A DNA stretch of 23,297 nucleotides from an uncultured Alphaproteobacteria bacterium (GCA_937900425.1 CALCDT010000037.1:1-23297); one strand, 5' to 3'; positions 1 through 7,653 are shown, numbered from the stretch's first letter. Notes: a model not told the origin generated them from the sequence alone. Made by a program: numbers and translations.

Positions 1-402
1 GGCGCCCCGGTGGCGGCCCGCCACGTCGTCGACGCGGCGCGGGCCGGCGATCCGGCCGCGCTCGCCCTCCTCGCCGAGGAGGCGCGCTGGCTCGGCATCG
101 GCTTCACCAACCTGCTGCATCTCTATTCGCCGGCGGTGATCGTCGTCGGCGGCGGCCTCGGCGCCGCGCTAGACCTGCTGCGCCCGGGCATCGAGGCCGG
201 CATCCGCGCCCGGGCGATGGCGCCCTATCGCGACGTCCCCGTGGTCGCCGCCGCCCTCGGCGGCCGCGCCGGCCTCGTCGGTGCGGCGAGCCTCGTCCTT
301 TTCGGCGACGGCGGATTGCCGCCGGTGGCGGAGCCGGCCGGGGCCTCGGCGGCGTCCCGATCCCGGCACGCGGACGAACGGACTCGATCGGCCTCATCCT
401 GA
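1..402 (+). CDS. ROK-family protein (sugar kinase or repressor), C-terminal part only
   Basis: This is the 3' end of a gene that begins before the window; the frame is open from base 1 and 133 residues are visible. The stretch reading ARWLGIGFTNLLHLYSP followed by VIVVGGGLG is the typical C-terminal signature of ROK proteins (glucokinase-like kinases and NagC/XylR-type repressors), where a helix packs before the glycine-rich nucleotide/sugar-binding loop. It is followed by the usual ending AALGGRAGLVGAASL. The DNA-binding or kinase-defining N-terminus is outside the window, so kinase and repressor cannot be told apart. The last 30 or so residues after LFGDGG are Ala/Pro/Ser/Arg-rich and unlike the family. 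They end in a stop codon that lies inside a palindromic repeat, so the original C-terminus may have been replaced. It is transcribed away from the rest of the window. Confidence 0.85.
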   Translation, partial: GAPVAARHVVDAARAGDPAALALLAEEARWLGIGFTNLLHLYSPAVIVVGGGLGAALDLLRPGIEAGIRARAMAPYRDVPVVAAALGGRAGLVGAASLVLFGDGGLPPVAEPAGASAASRSRHADERTRSASS

Positions 403-481
403 GGAAGGAGCGAAGCGACTGTCTCGAAGGACGAGGCCGCCCCCCTTCGAGACGGCCCTGACGGGCCTCCTCAGGGTGAGG
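392..481. repeat. REP/BIME-like mosaic palindrome
   Basis: Two nested inverted repeats are visible. Outer arms CCTCATCCTGAGGA (392-405) and TCCTCAGGGTGAGG (468-481) pair with one mismatch, and each arm is itself a short palindrome (CCTCA-N3-TGAGG). Inner arms GTCTCGAAGG (421-430) and CCTTCGAGAC (444-453) pair perfectly over 10 bases. Repeats built on this pattern are common intergenic elements in Rhizobiales genomes. The TGA stop of the upstream ROK gene (400-402) lies inside the left arm. I saw no second copy in the window. It lies between a + gene and the 3' end of a - gene, so it could also act as a two-way terminator or mRNA-stabilising hairpin. Confidence 0.8.
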
Positions 482-554
482 GCGGAGAGAGGTCGGTTCA
501 AATGTTCGACGGCATGAGTCGCGCCCGGAGCCGGCTTCCTGCCGCCGCCCGTCG

Positions 555-2621
555 TCACCCGCCGAACAGTTTCTCCAGCAGCCCGCGCTCCTCGGCGCTC
601 GGGCCGAGCACCATCGGGCCGTTCGACCCGTCGATCGGCGAGGGCGGCAGCGGCGGCGTCGCGGCGGCGAGGGCGGGGGCCGCCGCCGAGGCGACCGCCG
701 GGGCGGAAAGGCCCGTGCCGGGCAGCGGGCGCACCGGCATGCCGGCGCTCGCCTCGGCCATGAACTCCCTGAAGATCGCCGCGGGAAGCCCGCCGCCGGT
801 CGCCTTGTCGGTCGGCTTGCCGTCGTCGTTGCCGAGCCAGACGCCGGTGGTCAGCTGGGCGGTGTAGCCGATGAACCAGGCGTCGCGGAACTCCTGGCTG
901 GTGCCGGTCTTGCCGCCGACCGGCCGGCCGGGCAGGGCGGCGCCGCGGCCGGTGCCGCCGTCGACCACCGCCTTCAGCATCCTGTTCATCGCCGCGACGT
1001 TGGCCGGCGAGACGACCCGCCCGGGGCCGGAGCCGGAGCGGGCGAACAGCACCTTGCCGTCGAGGGTGACGATGCGGTCGATGACGTGGGGGATGACGCC
1101 GCGCCCGCCGTTCGAGAAGGGCACGTAGGCGGCGGTGATCTCGATCGGCGTCACCTCGGCGGTGCCGAGCGCTATCGAGGGCTGCTCGTGCAGCTTCGAG
1201 ACGACGCCGAGCCGCCGCGCGGTGCGGGTGACGTTGCCCGGACCGAGGTCGGCGGCGAGGCGGGCGGCGACGGTGTTGACCGAATGGGCGAGGGCGGCCT
1301 CCAGCGTGATCGCGCCGCGATAGCCCTTGCCGTAGTTCTCCGGCCGCCAGCCGCGGATCGACACCGGCTCGTCGACGACGACGCTGTCGGGCGTGTAGCC
1401 GCGCTCGAGCGCGGTGAGCCAGACGAAGGGCTTGAAGGCCGACCCCGGCTGGCGCCGCGCCGCGATCGCCCGGTCGAACTGGCTGCGGGAATAGTCGCGC
1501 CCGCCGACGAGCGCCTTGACCGCGCCCTCGCCGTCGAGGGCGACGAGCGCGCCCTCGCGGATGCCGGCCTCGGCGCCGTGTTCGGCGAGATTGGCCCGAA
1601 GCGCCCGCTCGGCGGCGCGCTGGGCGGAAAGGTCGATGGTGGTGACGACGCGGATGTCGCGGTCGAGCGCGCCGACGTAGCCGGGCAGCTGGTCCATCAC
1701 CCAGTCGGCGACATAGTTTTCCGCCCGGGCGACATGGGCGTCGGCGACCTCCGCCGGCCGCTCGATCGCCAGCGACTGCTGCGAGGCGGTGATGAAGCCC
1801 TCCTCGGTCATCGCCGCCAGCACGGTCTTCGCCCGAGCCGTCGCCAGCGCCGGGTCGCGGGTCGGGGCGTAGCGCGAGGGCGCGCGCAGCAGGCCGGCGA
1901 TGGTCGCCGCCTCGGCGAGGTCGAGTTCGACAGCCGGCTTGCCGAAATAGCGCCGGGCCGCCGCGTCGACGCCGTAGGCGCCGGCGCCGAGATAGACCCG
2001 GTTGAGATACATCTCGAGGATCTCGGCCTTCGAATAGCTCCATTCGAGCCAGAGCGACAGCACCACCTCCTGCATCTTGCGGGCGATGGTGCGGTCGGGT
2101 TCGAGGAAGAGATTCTTGGCGAGCTGCTGGGTCAGCGTCGAGCCGCCCTGGACGACGCCGCCGTGGAGGGCGTTGACGACGACGGCGCGGGCGAGGCCGA
2201 TCGGGTCGATGCCGAAATGGGAATAGAAGCGGCGGTCCTCGATGGCGATCACCGCCTGCGGCAGGTAGGGCGGCAGTTGCTCGAGCCGCACCGCCTCGCC
2301 GCCGGTGTCGCCGCGGTTGGCGAAGAGCTCGCCCGAGGCGTCGACGATCTCGACGTTGGGCGGACGGTCCGGCACCTTCCAGGCCGAGGTCGGGGGCAGG
2401 TGGGCGGCGAAATAGCCGAGCGTCGCGACGAGGCCGACGGCGCCCCAGATGCCGAGCACCAGGCACCAGTAGACGAGGCGGCGGCAGAAGCGGAACAGCG
2501 AGAAACGCGGTCGCGGCGCGGCCCGCGTGCGCCCGCGCCCGCCGCCGGCCGGCGCGCCGAAATGCGGCTCGCGTCGCTCCGACGCTCGCTTTCCGCGCTG
2601 ATTCGCCCTCGCCTGCGCCAT
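555..2621 (-). CDS. Class A (1A-family) penicillin-binding protein
   Basis: This is a bifunctional peptidoglycan synthase, anchored in the inner membrane with its catalytic domains in the periplasm; the protein has 688 residues. A basic, Pro/Arg-rich cytoplasmic tail (1-48) precedes one membrane helix (about 49-72). The glycosyltransferase (family 51) domain follows, with the catalytic motif AIEDRRFYSHFG (Glu128), GGSTLTQQLAKN (159-170) and the EILEMYLNRVYLG region. The transpeptidase domain carries the serine motif SAFK (394-397), SVN (447-449) and KTGT (571-574), so all three penicillin-binding motifs are intact. The C-terminal tail is Ala/Pro-rich. The ATG at 2621 has a GGGGA about 14 bases upstream and gives a family-like length. 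The next gene on this strand (PanB-like) ends 109 bases upstream, so it probably has its own promoter. Which PBP1 paralogue this is cannot be said from the sequence. Confidence 0.95.
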   Translation of the reverse strand: MAQARANQRGKRASERREPHFGAPAGGGRGRTRAAPRPRFSLFRFCRRLVYWCLVLGIWGAVGLVATLGYFAAHLPPTSAWKVPDRPPNVEIVDASGELFANRGDTGGEAVRLEQLPPYLPQAVIAIEDRRFYSHFGIDPIGLARAVVVNALHGGVVQGGSTLTQQLAKNLFLEPDRTIARKMQEVVLSLWLEWSYSKAEILEMYLNRVYLGAGAYGVDAAARRYFGKPAVELDLAEAATIAGLLRAPSRYAPTRDPALATARAKTVLAAMTEEGFITASQQSLAIERPAEVADAHVARAENYVADWVMDQLPGYVGALDRDIRVVTTIDLSAQRAAERALRANLAEHGAEAGIREGALVALDGEGAVKALVGGRDYSRSQFDRAIAARRQPGSAFKPFVWLTALERGYTPDSVVVDEPVSIRGWRPENYGKGYRGAITLEAALAHSVNTVAARLAADLGPGNVTRTARRLGVVSKLHEQPSIALGTAEVTPIEITAAYVPFSNGGRGVIPHVIDRIVTLDGKVLFARSGSGPGRVVSPANVAAMNRMLKAVVDGGTGRGAALPGRPVGGKTGTSQEFRDAWFIGYTAQLTTGVWLGNDDGKPTDKATGGGLPAAIFREFMAEASAGMPVRPLPGTGLSAPAVASAAAPALAAATPPLPPSPIDGSNGPMVLGPSAEERGLLEKLFGG

Positions 2622-2730
2622 CCGCGGCCCGGTCCCCGCTGCACGCTCCGCCTCCCCACGGCGCCCGAAGCGGCGCGACGGGGCGGCGGAGTGGATGGCG
2701 GGAGGCTAGCCGCGGCGGTTTAAGCCCCGG

Positions 2731-3573
2731 TTAAGTGCGATCCCCGGCCGGGCGCGCTCGCCCGCCGCTCGCTCCGGTGGGGCCGGCCCGTTCGAGGAAG
2801 GCGGCGTATTCGGCGTCGGGGATGGTCACGGCGTGGGCGGCGGCCGGATAGGCGCCGCCGTCGACGTCCGCCTTGAAGGCGGCGAAGGCGGCCTGCCGCA
2901 TCTGCTGCAGCCGGGCGTGCTCGGCGGCGAAGTCGGCGTAGGTGGCGGCGTGGCGCGGCCGGTGGCCCCTCGTGCAGCCGAGCACGTCCTCGGCGAAGAG
3001 ATACTGGGCGTTCGCGTGGGCGCCGGCCCCCATGCCGAGCAGCACCAGCGAGGTCCGCCGCGCGATCTCGGCCGTGACCCGGTCCGGCACCACTTCGATC
3101 TCGGCGGCGAAGGCGCCGGCCTCCTCGAGGCGCAGCGCCGCCTCCAGCACGGCGAGGGCGGTCGCCGCGGTGCGGCCCACCGCCTTGAAGCCGCCGGTCC
3201 AGGTCGCCTTGGAGGGGACGAGGCCGAGGTGGCCCGTCACCGGAATGCCCTCCTCGGCGAGGGCGCGGACGGTCTCGAGCCGGCTCGCGCAGTAGACGGC
3301 GTCGCCGCCTGTCCTCATGGCGGCGTGGGCCGCCTTCATGTAGTCGCGGGTGTCGTGGTGCTCGCCCCAGAGCAGGCCGACCTGGACGAAGCAGTCGCCG
3401 GCGGCGGCCCGCATCTCCGCGGTCCACAGCGGCTCGACGATCGAGAGCATGTCGATGCCGGCGGCCGCGGCCGCCGCCGCCTCCTCGACCGTTTCGACGA
3501 AGAGCATGGTGTGGACGACCTCGCCGCGCCGGGCGCGCAGCTCTGCCACCGTCAGGCGGGCGGGCTTGTGCAT
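2731..3573 (-). CDS. PanB-like (ketopantoate hydroxymethyltransferase family) protein, divergent active site
   Basis: A 280-residue protein related to PanB, which adds a hydroxymethyl group from 5,10-methylene-tetrahydrofolate to a 2-keto acid. The C-terminal half is clearly PanB: GIPVTGHLGLVP (109-120), GGFKAVGRT (127-135), LEEAGAF, the EVVP segment with the conserved glutamate (Glu160), GMGAG (180-184), EDVLG and GGAYP. The N-terminal half is not. The metal-binding GDSLG motif is replaced by IVEPLW (45-50), the ADLPF motif is absent, and VKIEGG with its substrate-contacting Lys and Glu reads AVYCAS (92-97). It is therefore unlikely to be the pantothenate enzyme. It follows the mocD-mocE-mocF-like genes on the same strand with a 74-base gap. 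The ATG at 3573 has GGAG 9 bases upstream. A role in handling the one-carbon unit from demethylation is inference. Confidence 0.8.
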   Translation of the reverse strand: MHKPARLTVAELRARRGEVVHTMLFVETVEEAAAAAAAGIDMLSIVEPLWTAEMRAAAGDCFVQVGLLWGEHHDTRDYMKAAHAAMRTGGDAVYCASRLETVRALAEEGIPVTGHLGLVPSKATWTGGFKAVGRTAATALAVLEAALRLEEAGAFAAEIEVVPDRVTAEIARRTSLVLLGMGAGAHANAQYLFAEDVLGCTRGHRPRHAATYADFAAEHARLQQMRQAAFAAFKADVDGGAYPAAAHAVTIPDAEYAAFLERAGPTGASGGRARPAGDRT

Positions 3574-3647
3574 GATCGAGGCTCCGTAGGGCTGATAGGT
3601 GAGGGCGCCGGCCGGACGACCGGGCGCGGAGAGAGGCGCGGCCGCGG

Positions 3648-4889
3648 TCACCCGCGTGCCAGCAGCGTCTTGAGTCCCGCGGCCGGGTCGGCGAGCAGGG
3701 CGGGGTCGGGCGCGGCGCCCTGCTCGATCAGCATCTCGGCGAGGCGGACGTCGCGGGCGACGGCGTTGCCCGGTCCGATGCCCGCCGCCGTCGCCAGCCG
3801 GCCATCCTCGTCGAGGCCGAACAGCAGGAAGCCGCCGGGAAGATCGCGGCGGACGAGCCGGTGGCCGCCGTCGTGCCGGCCGGCCATCTGCAGGCCGAGG
3901 TCGTAGTGGTCCGACCAGAACCAGGTGCCGGGCGCGTGATCGACCGGCTCGCCCGCCATCGCCCCCGCCGCCGCCGCGCCCATGTCGCAGGCGTTGCGCC
4001 AGGTCTCGAAGCGGACCGGCCCGAAGCGGGGATGGGCGAGGCGCGCGCAGTCGCCGGCGGCGAAGATCGCCGGGTCCGAGGTGCGCAGTCCGCCGTCGAC
4101 CAGAATGCCGTCGTCGCAGGCGAGGCCGGCGGCCTTCGCGAGGCCGACCTCCGGCTCCACCCCGATCGCCGCGACGACGAGATCGGCGGCGATCGCCTCG
4201 CCGCCGCGCAGCACCACCGCCCCGTCGTCTATCCGCTCGACCGCGGCCGAGAGGCGCAGCGTGACGCCTTCGGCCCGGTGGCGGGCGACGATCGCCTCGG
4301 CGACCGGCCCGGGCAGGGCGCGGCCGAGGGCGCGCGGCGCCGCCTCGATCACGGTGACGGCGAGCCCGCGCCCGCGCAGGGTGGCGGCGAGCTCGAGGCC
4401 GATCAGGCCGGCGCCGACGATCACCGCCCGCGCCCCCGGTCTCGCCGCCGCGAAGATCCTCTCGGCGTCGGCGCGCGTGCGCAGCACCGCCGCCCGCTCG
4501 CCGCCGGGACAGGAGAGACGGCGCGGTCGCGCCCCGGTGGCGAGCAGCAGCCGGTCGTAGGCGAGGACCCGGCCGTCCGCGAGCCGCAGCACCCTGGCCG
4601 CCCGGTCGAGCGCCAGCGCACCGACGCCGAACACCGTCTTGACACCGGCGAGGGCGCCGTCCGCCGCGATCGGCTTGCAGGTGACCCCGTCCGCACCGGC
4701 CTTCGACAGCGGCGGGCGCTCGTAGGGGGCGTCGGCTTCCTCGCCGACGAGCACGACCCGGTGCCCCTCGCCGGAGCGGGCGGCGAGGGCGATCGCCGCC
4801 CGGGTTCCGGCCTCGCCGGCGCCGACGACGACGTGGCGGAGACCGCCCGCGCCGCCGGCGGCGGGGGCGGCGGGTGGGACGCCGGCCAC
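3648..4889 (-). CDS. mocF: FAD/NAD(P)H-dependent ferredoxin reductase, MocF-like
   Basis: A 413-residue flavoprotein that should pass electrons from NAD(P)H to the adjacent Rieske ferredoxin. Motifs in order: the FAD-binding glycine motif VVGAGEAGTRA (21-31), YERPPLSK (56-63) typical of oxygenase-coupled ferredoxin reductases, LLLATGARPR (114-123), the NAD-binding motif VIVGAGLIGLE (156-166), the second FAD motif FAAGDCA (276-282), and the conserved WSDHYD (325-330). It begins at a GTG (4889) only 3 bases after the stop of the Rieske gene, so the two are almost certainly translationally coupled; a longer form would overlap that gene. The N-terminal 18 residues are low-complexity Ala/Gly/Pro. 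Family membership is certain. The name MocF rests on gene order with the mocD-like and mocE-like genes, as described for rhizopine catabolism in Rhizobium leguminosarum. Confidence 0.9.
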   Translation of the reverse strand: MAGVPPAAPAAGGAGGLRHVVVGAGEAGTRAAIALAARSGEGHRVVLVGEEADAPYERPPLSKAGADGVTCKPIAADGALAGVKTVFGVGALALDRAARVLRLADGRVLAYDRLLLATGARPRRLSCPGGERAAVLRTRADAERIFAAARPGARAVIVGAGLIGLELAATLRGRGLAVTVIEAAPRALGRALPGPVAEAIVARHRAEGVTLRLSAAVERIDDGAVVLRGGEAIAADLVVAAIGVEPEVGLAKAAGLACDDGILVDGGLRTSDPAIFAAGDCARLAHPRFGPVRFETWRNACDMGAAAAGAMAGEPVDHAPGTWFWSDHYDLGLQMAGRHDGGHRLVRRDLPGGFLLFGLDEDGRLATAAGIGPGNAVARDVRLAEMLIEQGAAPDPALLADPAAGLKTLLARG

Positions 4890-4892
4890 GGT

Positions 4893-5207
4893 TCAGCCGA
4901 CCCTGACGAGGACGTCGCCGTCCGCGACCTTGACCTCGTAGATGGCGAGGTCGACGCAGACCGGAGCCCGCAGCGCCGCACCGGTGCGATAGTCGAACTG
5001 GCCGTTGTGCTTGGGACACTCGATGACGTGGTCCATGACGAGACCGTCGGCGAGATGGACCGCCTCGTGGGTGCACAGGCCGTCGGTGCAGAAATAGCCG
5101 TCGTCCGGGCTGCGGTAGATCGCGAAGGTGCGCCCGCCGTGGTCGAAGCGCAGCACGTCCTCCCGGTCGACGTCGTCCGCCGCGCAGGCCTTGATCCAGT
5201 CCGTCAT
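4893..5207 (-). CDS. mocE: Rieske [2Fe-2S] ferredoxin, MocE family
   Basis: A 104-residue soluble Rieske-type ferredoxin that carries electrons from the reductase to the oxygenase. Cluster ligands are visible as C45-T-H47 and C64-P-K-H67, the classical CxH...CxxH arrangement with 16 residues between the two pairs. The rest fits a stand-alone Rieske domain with no membrane anchor (GQFDYRTGAAL after the second pair, and an acidic, valine-rich C-terminus). The ATG at 5207 has a very good GGAGGAG ribosome-binding site 6 bases upstream. It is sandwiched between the oxygenase gene (135-base gap) and the reductase gene (3-base gap), so the three form an electron-transfer unit. The alternative, a small subunit of an aromatic-ring dioxygenase, is unlikely because no such dioxygenase gene is present. 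Confidence 0.92.
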   Translation of the reverse strand: MTDWIKACAADDVDREDVLRFDHGGRTFAIYRSPDDGYFCTDGLCTHEAVHLADGLVMDHVIECPKHNGQFDYRTGAALRAPVCVDLAIYEVKVADGDVLVRVG

Positions 5208-5262
5208 GGTGTCTCCTCCGTCCGTTTCTTGTTCGGGTGGTCCGGTCGCTCGGGCGTGTCGC

Positions 5263-5279
5263 GGCCGGGCGCCCCGGCC
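5263..5279 (-). other. Intercistronic hairpin between mocD-like and mocE-like genes
   Basis: Perfect inverted repeat GGCCGGG-CGC-CCCGGCC in the 135-base gap between the oxygenase and ferredoxin genes. There is no T-tract, so it is more likely an mRNA-processing or stability hairpin than a terminator. Short GC-rich repeats also arise by chance in such DNA. Confidence 0.4.
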
Positions 5280-5342
5280 TGCCGCCGCCTCGCCTGTCGG
5301 GCGGGCCGGCGGATCGCTTCGCCCGCGCCCGTCCGGCGCCCC

Positions 5343-6422
5343 TCATTCCGCAGCGGCGCCGAGGGCGGCGGCGTGGAAATCCTCCCGGTAGGGCCGCGCC
5401 GTCGCCGGCAGTTCGCGCTTCAGGAAATGGTCCTCGTATCGCAGCTGCCGCCGCAGCGCCGGCCAGACCTCGCGGTAGGCCTGCCAGATCGAGGTGTTCG
5501 GTGCCGGCAGGTCGTGCCGGATCCGCTCGTGCAGCTCGGGCAGCCGGTGGTAGGGCACCATCGGGAACATGTGATGCTCGACGTGATAGTTCATGTTCCA
5601 GTAGACGAAGCGCGACAGCGGATTCATGTAGACCGTGCGCGAGTTGAGGCGGTGGTCGAGGACGTCGTCGGCGAGGCCCGCGTGCTGCAGCACGCCGGTC
5701 ACGACGTGGTGCCAGGCGCCGTAGAGCCGCGGCAGGCCGATCACCATCAGCGGCAGGATCGAGCCGGTGGCGAGCGCGAGGGCGAGCGTCGCGGCGTAGA
5801 TCGCCGTCCAGATCCGGGCGATGCGGATCACCTTCGGCTTCTCGCTGTCGGGAATGAACGTCGCCTCCTCCGGATCGAGCCGGCCGGAGGCGTTGACGAG
5901 CATCCGCTTCCAGCCGCTCGCCGCGTCGAGGATGCCGAAGAGGTTGAGGACGATGCGCATCAGCGCCGGCGGGCGCATCGCCACGATCTCCGGGTCGCGG
6001 CCGACGATGATCGTGTCGGTGTGGTGGCGGGCGTGGCTCCAGCGCCAGGTCACCGGGTTGCGCACCATGCAGAAGCTGGCGATCTGATAGAGCCAGTCGT
6101 TGTATCTTTGCGTGCGGAAGGCCGTGCCGTGGCCGCACTCGTGCCAGCGGCTGTCCATCGCCGAGCCGTAGAGCACGCCGTAGGCCGCCCAGAAGGGCGC
6201 CGACCACCACGACGGCCACAGCAGGATGCCCGCCCCGGCGAAGGCGATCATCGCGGCGAACAGCAGCAGGGTGTCGCGGATCGCCGGCTCGTCGGTGCGC
6301 GTCATCAGCGCCTTCATCTCCTTGCGCGGAATGTCGGTGTGATACCACTCCGCCGCCGCGAGCCCCGTCGCGACGGCGCGGGCGCCGTTCGGACCGAGCA
6401 GCGAATAGTCGCGCTTCGCCAT
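5343..6422 (-). CDS. mocD: MocD-like membrane diiron oxygenase (fatty acid desaturase superfamily)
   Basis: A 359-residue membrane protein of the desaturase/alkane-hydroxylase superfamily. The three histidine clusters that bind the diiron centre are present: HECGH (94-98), HARHH (130-134) and HVEHH (280-284), plus an isolated conserved histidine in GVLQHAGL (His247). Hydrophobic segments at about 50-86 and 202-230 would hold it in the inner membrane. I chose the ATG at 6422 (protein starting MAKRDYSLLG) because GAGGA lies upstream; a start at 6518 would add 32 residues of unlikely sequence. It leads the minus-strand operon ahead of the ferredoxin and reductase genes, the order reported for mocDEF. 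By that precedent it probably removes the O-methyl group of a methylated inosamine, but fatty-acid or other hydroxylation cannot be excluded from sequence. Confidence 0.88.
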   Translation of the reverse strand: MAKRDYSLLGPNGARAVATGLAAAEWYHTDIPRKEMKALMTRTDEPAIRDTLLLFAAMIAFAGAGILLWPSWWSAPFWAAYGVLYGSAMDSRWHECGHGTAFRTQRYNDWLYQIASFCMVRNPVTWRWSHARHHTDTIIVGRDPEIVAMRPPALMRIVLNLFGILDAASGWKRMLVNASGRLDPEEATFIPDSEKPKVIRIARIWTAIYAATLALALATGSILPLMVIGLPRLYGAWHHVVTGVLQHAGLADDVLDHRLNSRTVYMNPLSRFVYWNMNYHVEHHMFPMVPYHRLPELHERIRHDLPAPNTSIWQAYREVWPALRRQLRYEDHFLKRELPATARPYREDFHAAALGAAAE

Positions 6423-6530
6423 CCTCGTCTTCCTCGATCTCGCTTCGCCGGTGGGGGCCGGCCGGATGACGTCGCAGTATGGGAAGGTCGGCCCGATAGG
6501 CCAGAGCGGGGCTTGCATTTCCTGTCGGCG

Positions 6531-6570
6531 GCTCTCATGCTGACGTCATTCCATGAGAGAAATCTCTCAT
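6531..6570. promoter_or_regulatory. Candidate LacI-family operator in the divergent promoter region
   Basis: A perfect palindrome ATGAGAGA-AA-TCTCTCAT occupies 6553-6570, which is the size and symmetry of a LacI-family operator. A third, near-identical half-site GCTCTCAT lies at 6531-6538, 14 bases to its left. The palindrome sits 22 bases before the TTG start of the LacI-family gene and about 130 bases before the start of the divergent mocD-like gene, so it could control both arms and the regulator itself. A weak promoter for the regulator may be TTGCAT (6513-6518), a 17-base spacer and CATGCT (6536-6541), which would put the operator just after the transcription start. Site symmetry is seen; the link to this regulator is inference. 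Confidence 0.7.
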
Positions 6571-6591
6571 CGACGTAGCAGCGGAGCGACC

Positions 6592-7626
6592 TTGGCCAAC
6601 CGTCCGACCATCACCGATCTCGCCGCGGCCGCCGAAGTCAGCGTCGCCACCGTCGACCGCGTGCTCAACGGCCGCGCCCGGGTGCGCGAGGAGACGGCGC
6701 GGCGGGTGTTCGAGGCGGCGCGCGCGATCGGCTACCACGGCTCGGGCCTCATCGAGATGCGCCTGCAGTCCGACCGGCCAAAGCTCACCATCGGCTACGT
6801 GCTGCACAAGGAGAAGCAGGCCTTCTACCAGGCCTTCCGCGACGAGGCCGAGCGTGCCGCCCAGCAGGCCGCGACCCTCCGGGCCCGGGCGATCGTCGAT
6901 TTTTCGCCGTCCCAGGCCCCGTCCGACTTCGTCGCCTGCCTCGAGCGCATGGCCGACCGCGGCGTCGACGTCGTCGCCGCGACGGCGATCACCCACGTCG
7001 ACGTCGCCGACTGCGTCGAGCGCATCCAGGCCCGCGGCATTCCCTGCTTCGCCCTGCTCAACGACTTCGCCCAAGGCATCCGCCAGGGCTATCTCGGCCT
7101 CAACAACATGAAGGTCGGCCGCATCGCCGGCTACATGCTGGCGACGGCGATCAAGAAGCCGGGCAAGATCGGCGTCTTCGTCGGCGGCTACCGCTGGCAT
7201 GGCCACGAATTGCGGGAAACCGGCCTCAAGAGCTATTTCCGCGAGAACGCCCAGCAGTTCACCGTGCTCGACGCCCTCGTCAATCTCGAGACCCGGCAGC
7301 TGACCTACGAGGCGACCCTCGACCTGCTCGACCGCAACCCGGATCTTGCCGGCATCTACTGCGCCGGCGGCGGCATGGAGGGCGCGATCACCGCCCTGCG
7401 CGAGGCGCGCCGGCCGGGCGAGGTCGCTCTCGTCGTCAACGAACTGACGCCCGAGAGCCGGCGGGCACTGATCGACCGCTACGTCACCATGGTGATCTCG
7501 ACGCCGCTCGAGAAGCTCTGCACCGAACTGGTCGCCCTCGCCGCGGCGACGATCCAGGCCGATCCGAAGCCGCCGCCGAGCCAGCATTTCCTCCAGCCCG
7601 GCCTCTATCTGCCGGAATCGGTGTGA
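6592..7626 (+). CDS. LacI-family transcriptional regulator
   Basis: A 344-residue repressor-type regulator. The N-terminal helix-turn-helix is textbook LacI: residues 6-30, TITDLAAAAEVSVATVDRVL, with the hinge region after RVREETARRVFEAARAIGY. A periplasmic-binding-protein-like sensor domain follows from about residue 62, with typical segments GVDVVAATAI, NNMKVGRIAGYML and IYCAGGGMEGA. I chose the TTG at 6592 (protein starting MANRPTITDLA) over the ATG at 6553 because GGAG lies 6 bases before it, LacI proteins usually begin a few residues before this motif, and the earlier ATG falls inside the operator palindrome. It is divergent from mocD and co-directional with the isomerase and transporter genes. 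It probably senses an inositol-type compound; the ligand is inferred from context only. Confidence 0.92.
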   Translation: MANRPTITDLAAAAEVSVATVDRVLNGRARVREETARRVFEAARAIGYHGSGLIEMRLQSDRPKLTIGYVLHKEKQAFYQAFRDEAERAAQQAATLRARAIVDFSPSQAPSDFVACLERMADRGVDVVAATAITHVDVADCVERIQARGIPCFALLNDFAQGIRQGYLGLNNMKVGRIAGYMLATAIKKPGKIGVFVGGYRWHGHELRETGLKSYFRENAQQFTVLDALVNLETRQLTYEATLDLLDRNPDLAGIYCAGGGMEGAITALREARRPGEVALVVNELTPESRRALIDRYVTMVISTPLEKLCTELVALAAATIQADPKPPPSQHFLQPGLYLPESV

Positions 7627-7653
7627 CCGGTTCCCGTCAAGAGAGGGATGCCT

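Noticed and set aside
2731..3573. Calling this gene panB, the pantothenate biosynthesis enzyme
   Set aside because: Canonical metal-binding and substrate residues in the N-terminal half are missing, and the context is catabolic with no panC neighbour.
2731..6348. A single minus-strand open frame of 1205 codons spanning the PanB-like to mocD-like region
   Set aside because: Only its last 280 codons encode a recognisable protein (PanB-like). The rest is Arg/Pro/Ala-rich shadow sequence lying over the mocF-, mocE- and mocD-like genes in another frame, as happens where stop codons are rare in GC-rich DNA.
5343..6422. Calling this gene a fatty acid desaturase of lipid metabolism
   Set aside because: The histidine boxes fit the superfamily, but the adjacent dedicated Rieske ferredoxin and reductase and the inositol-type neighbours point to a MocD-like oxygenase. 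I kept the superfamily in the call.
3861..6578. A 905-codon plus-strand open frame opposite the moc-like operon
   Set aside because: The composition is shadow-like (Arg, Gly, Asp, Val, Ala repeats) with no domain, and it lies antisense to three well-supported genes.
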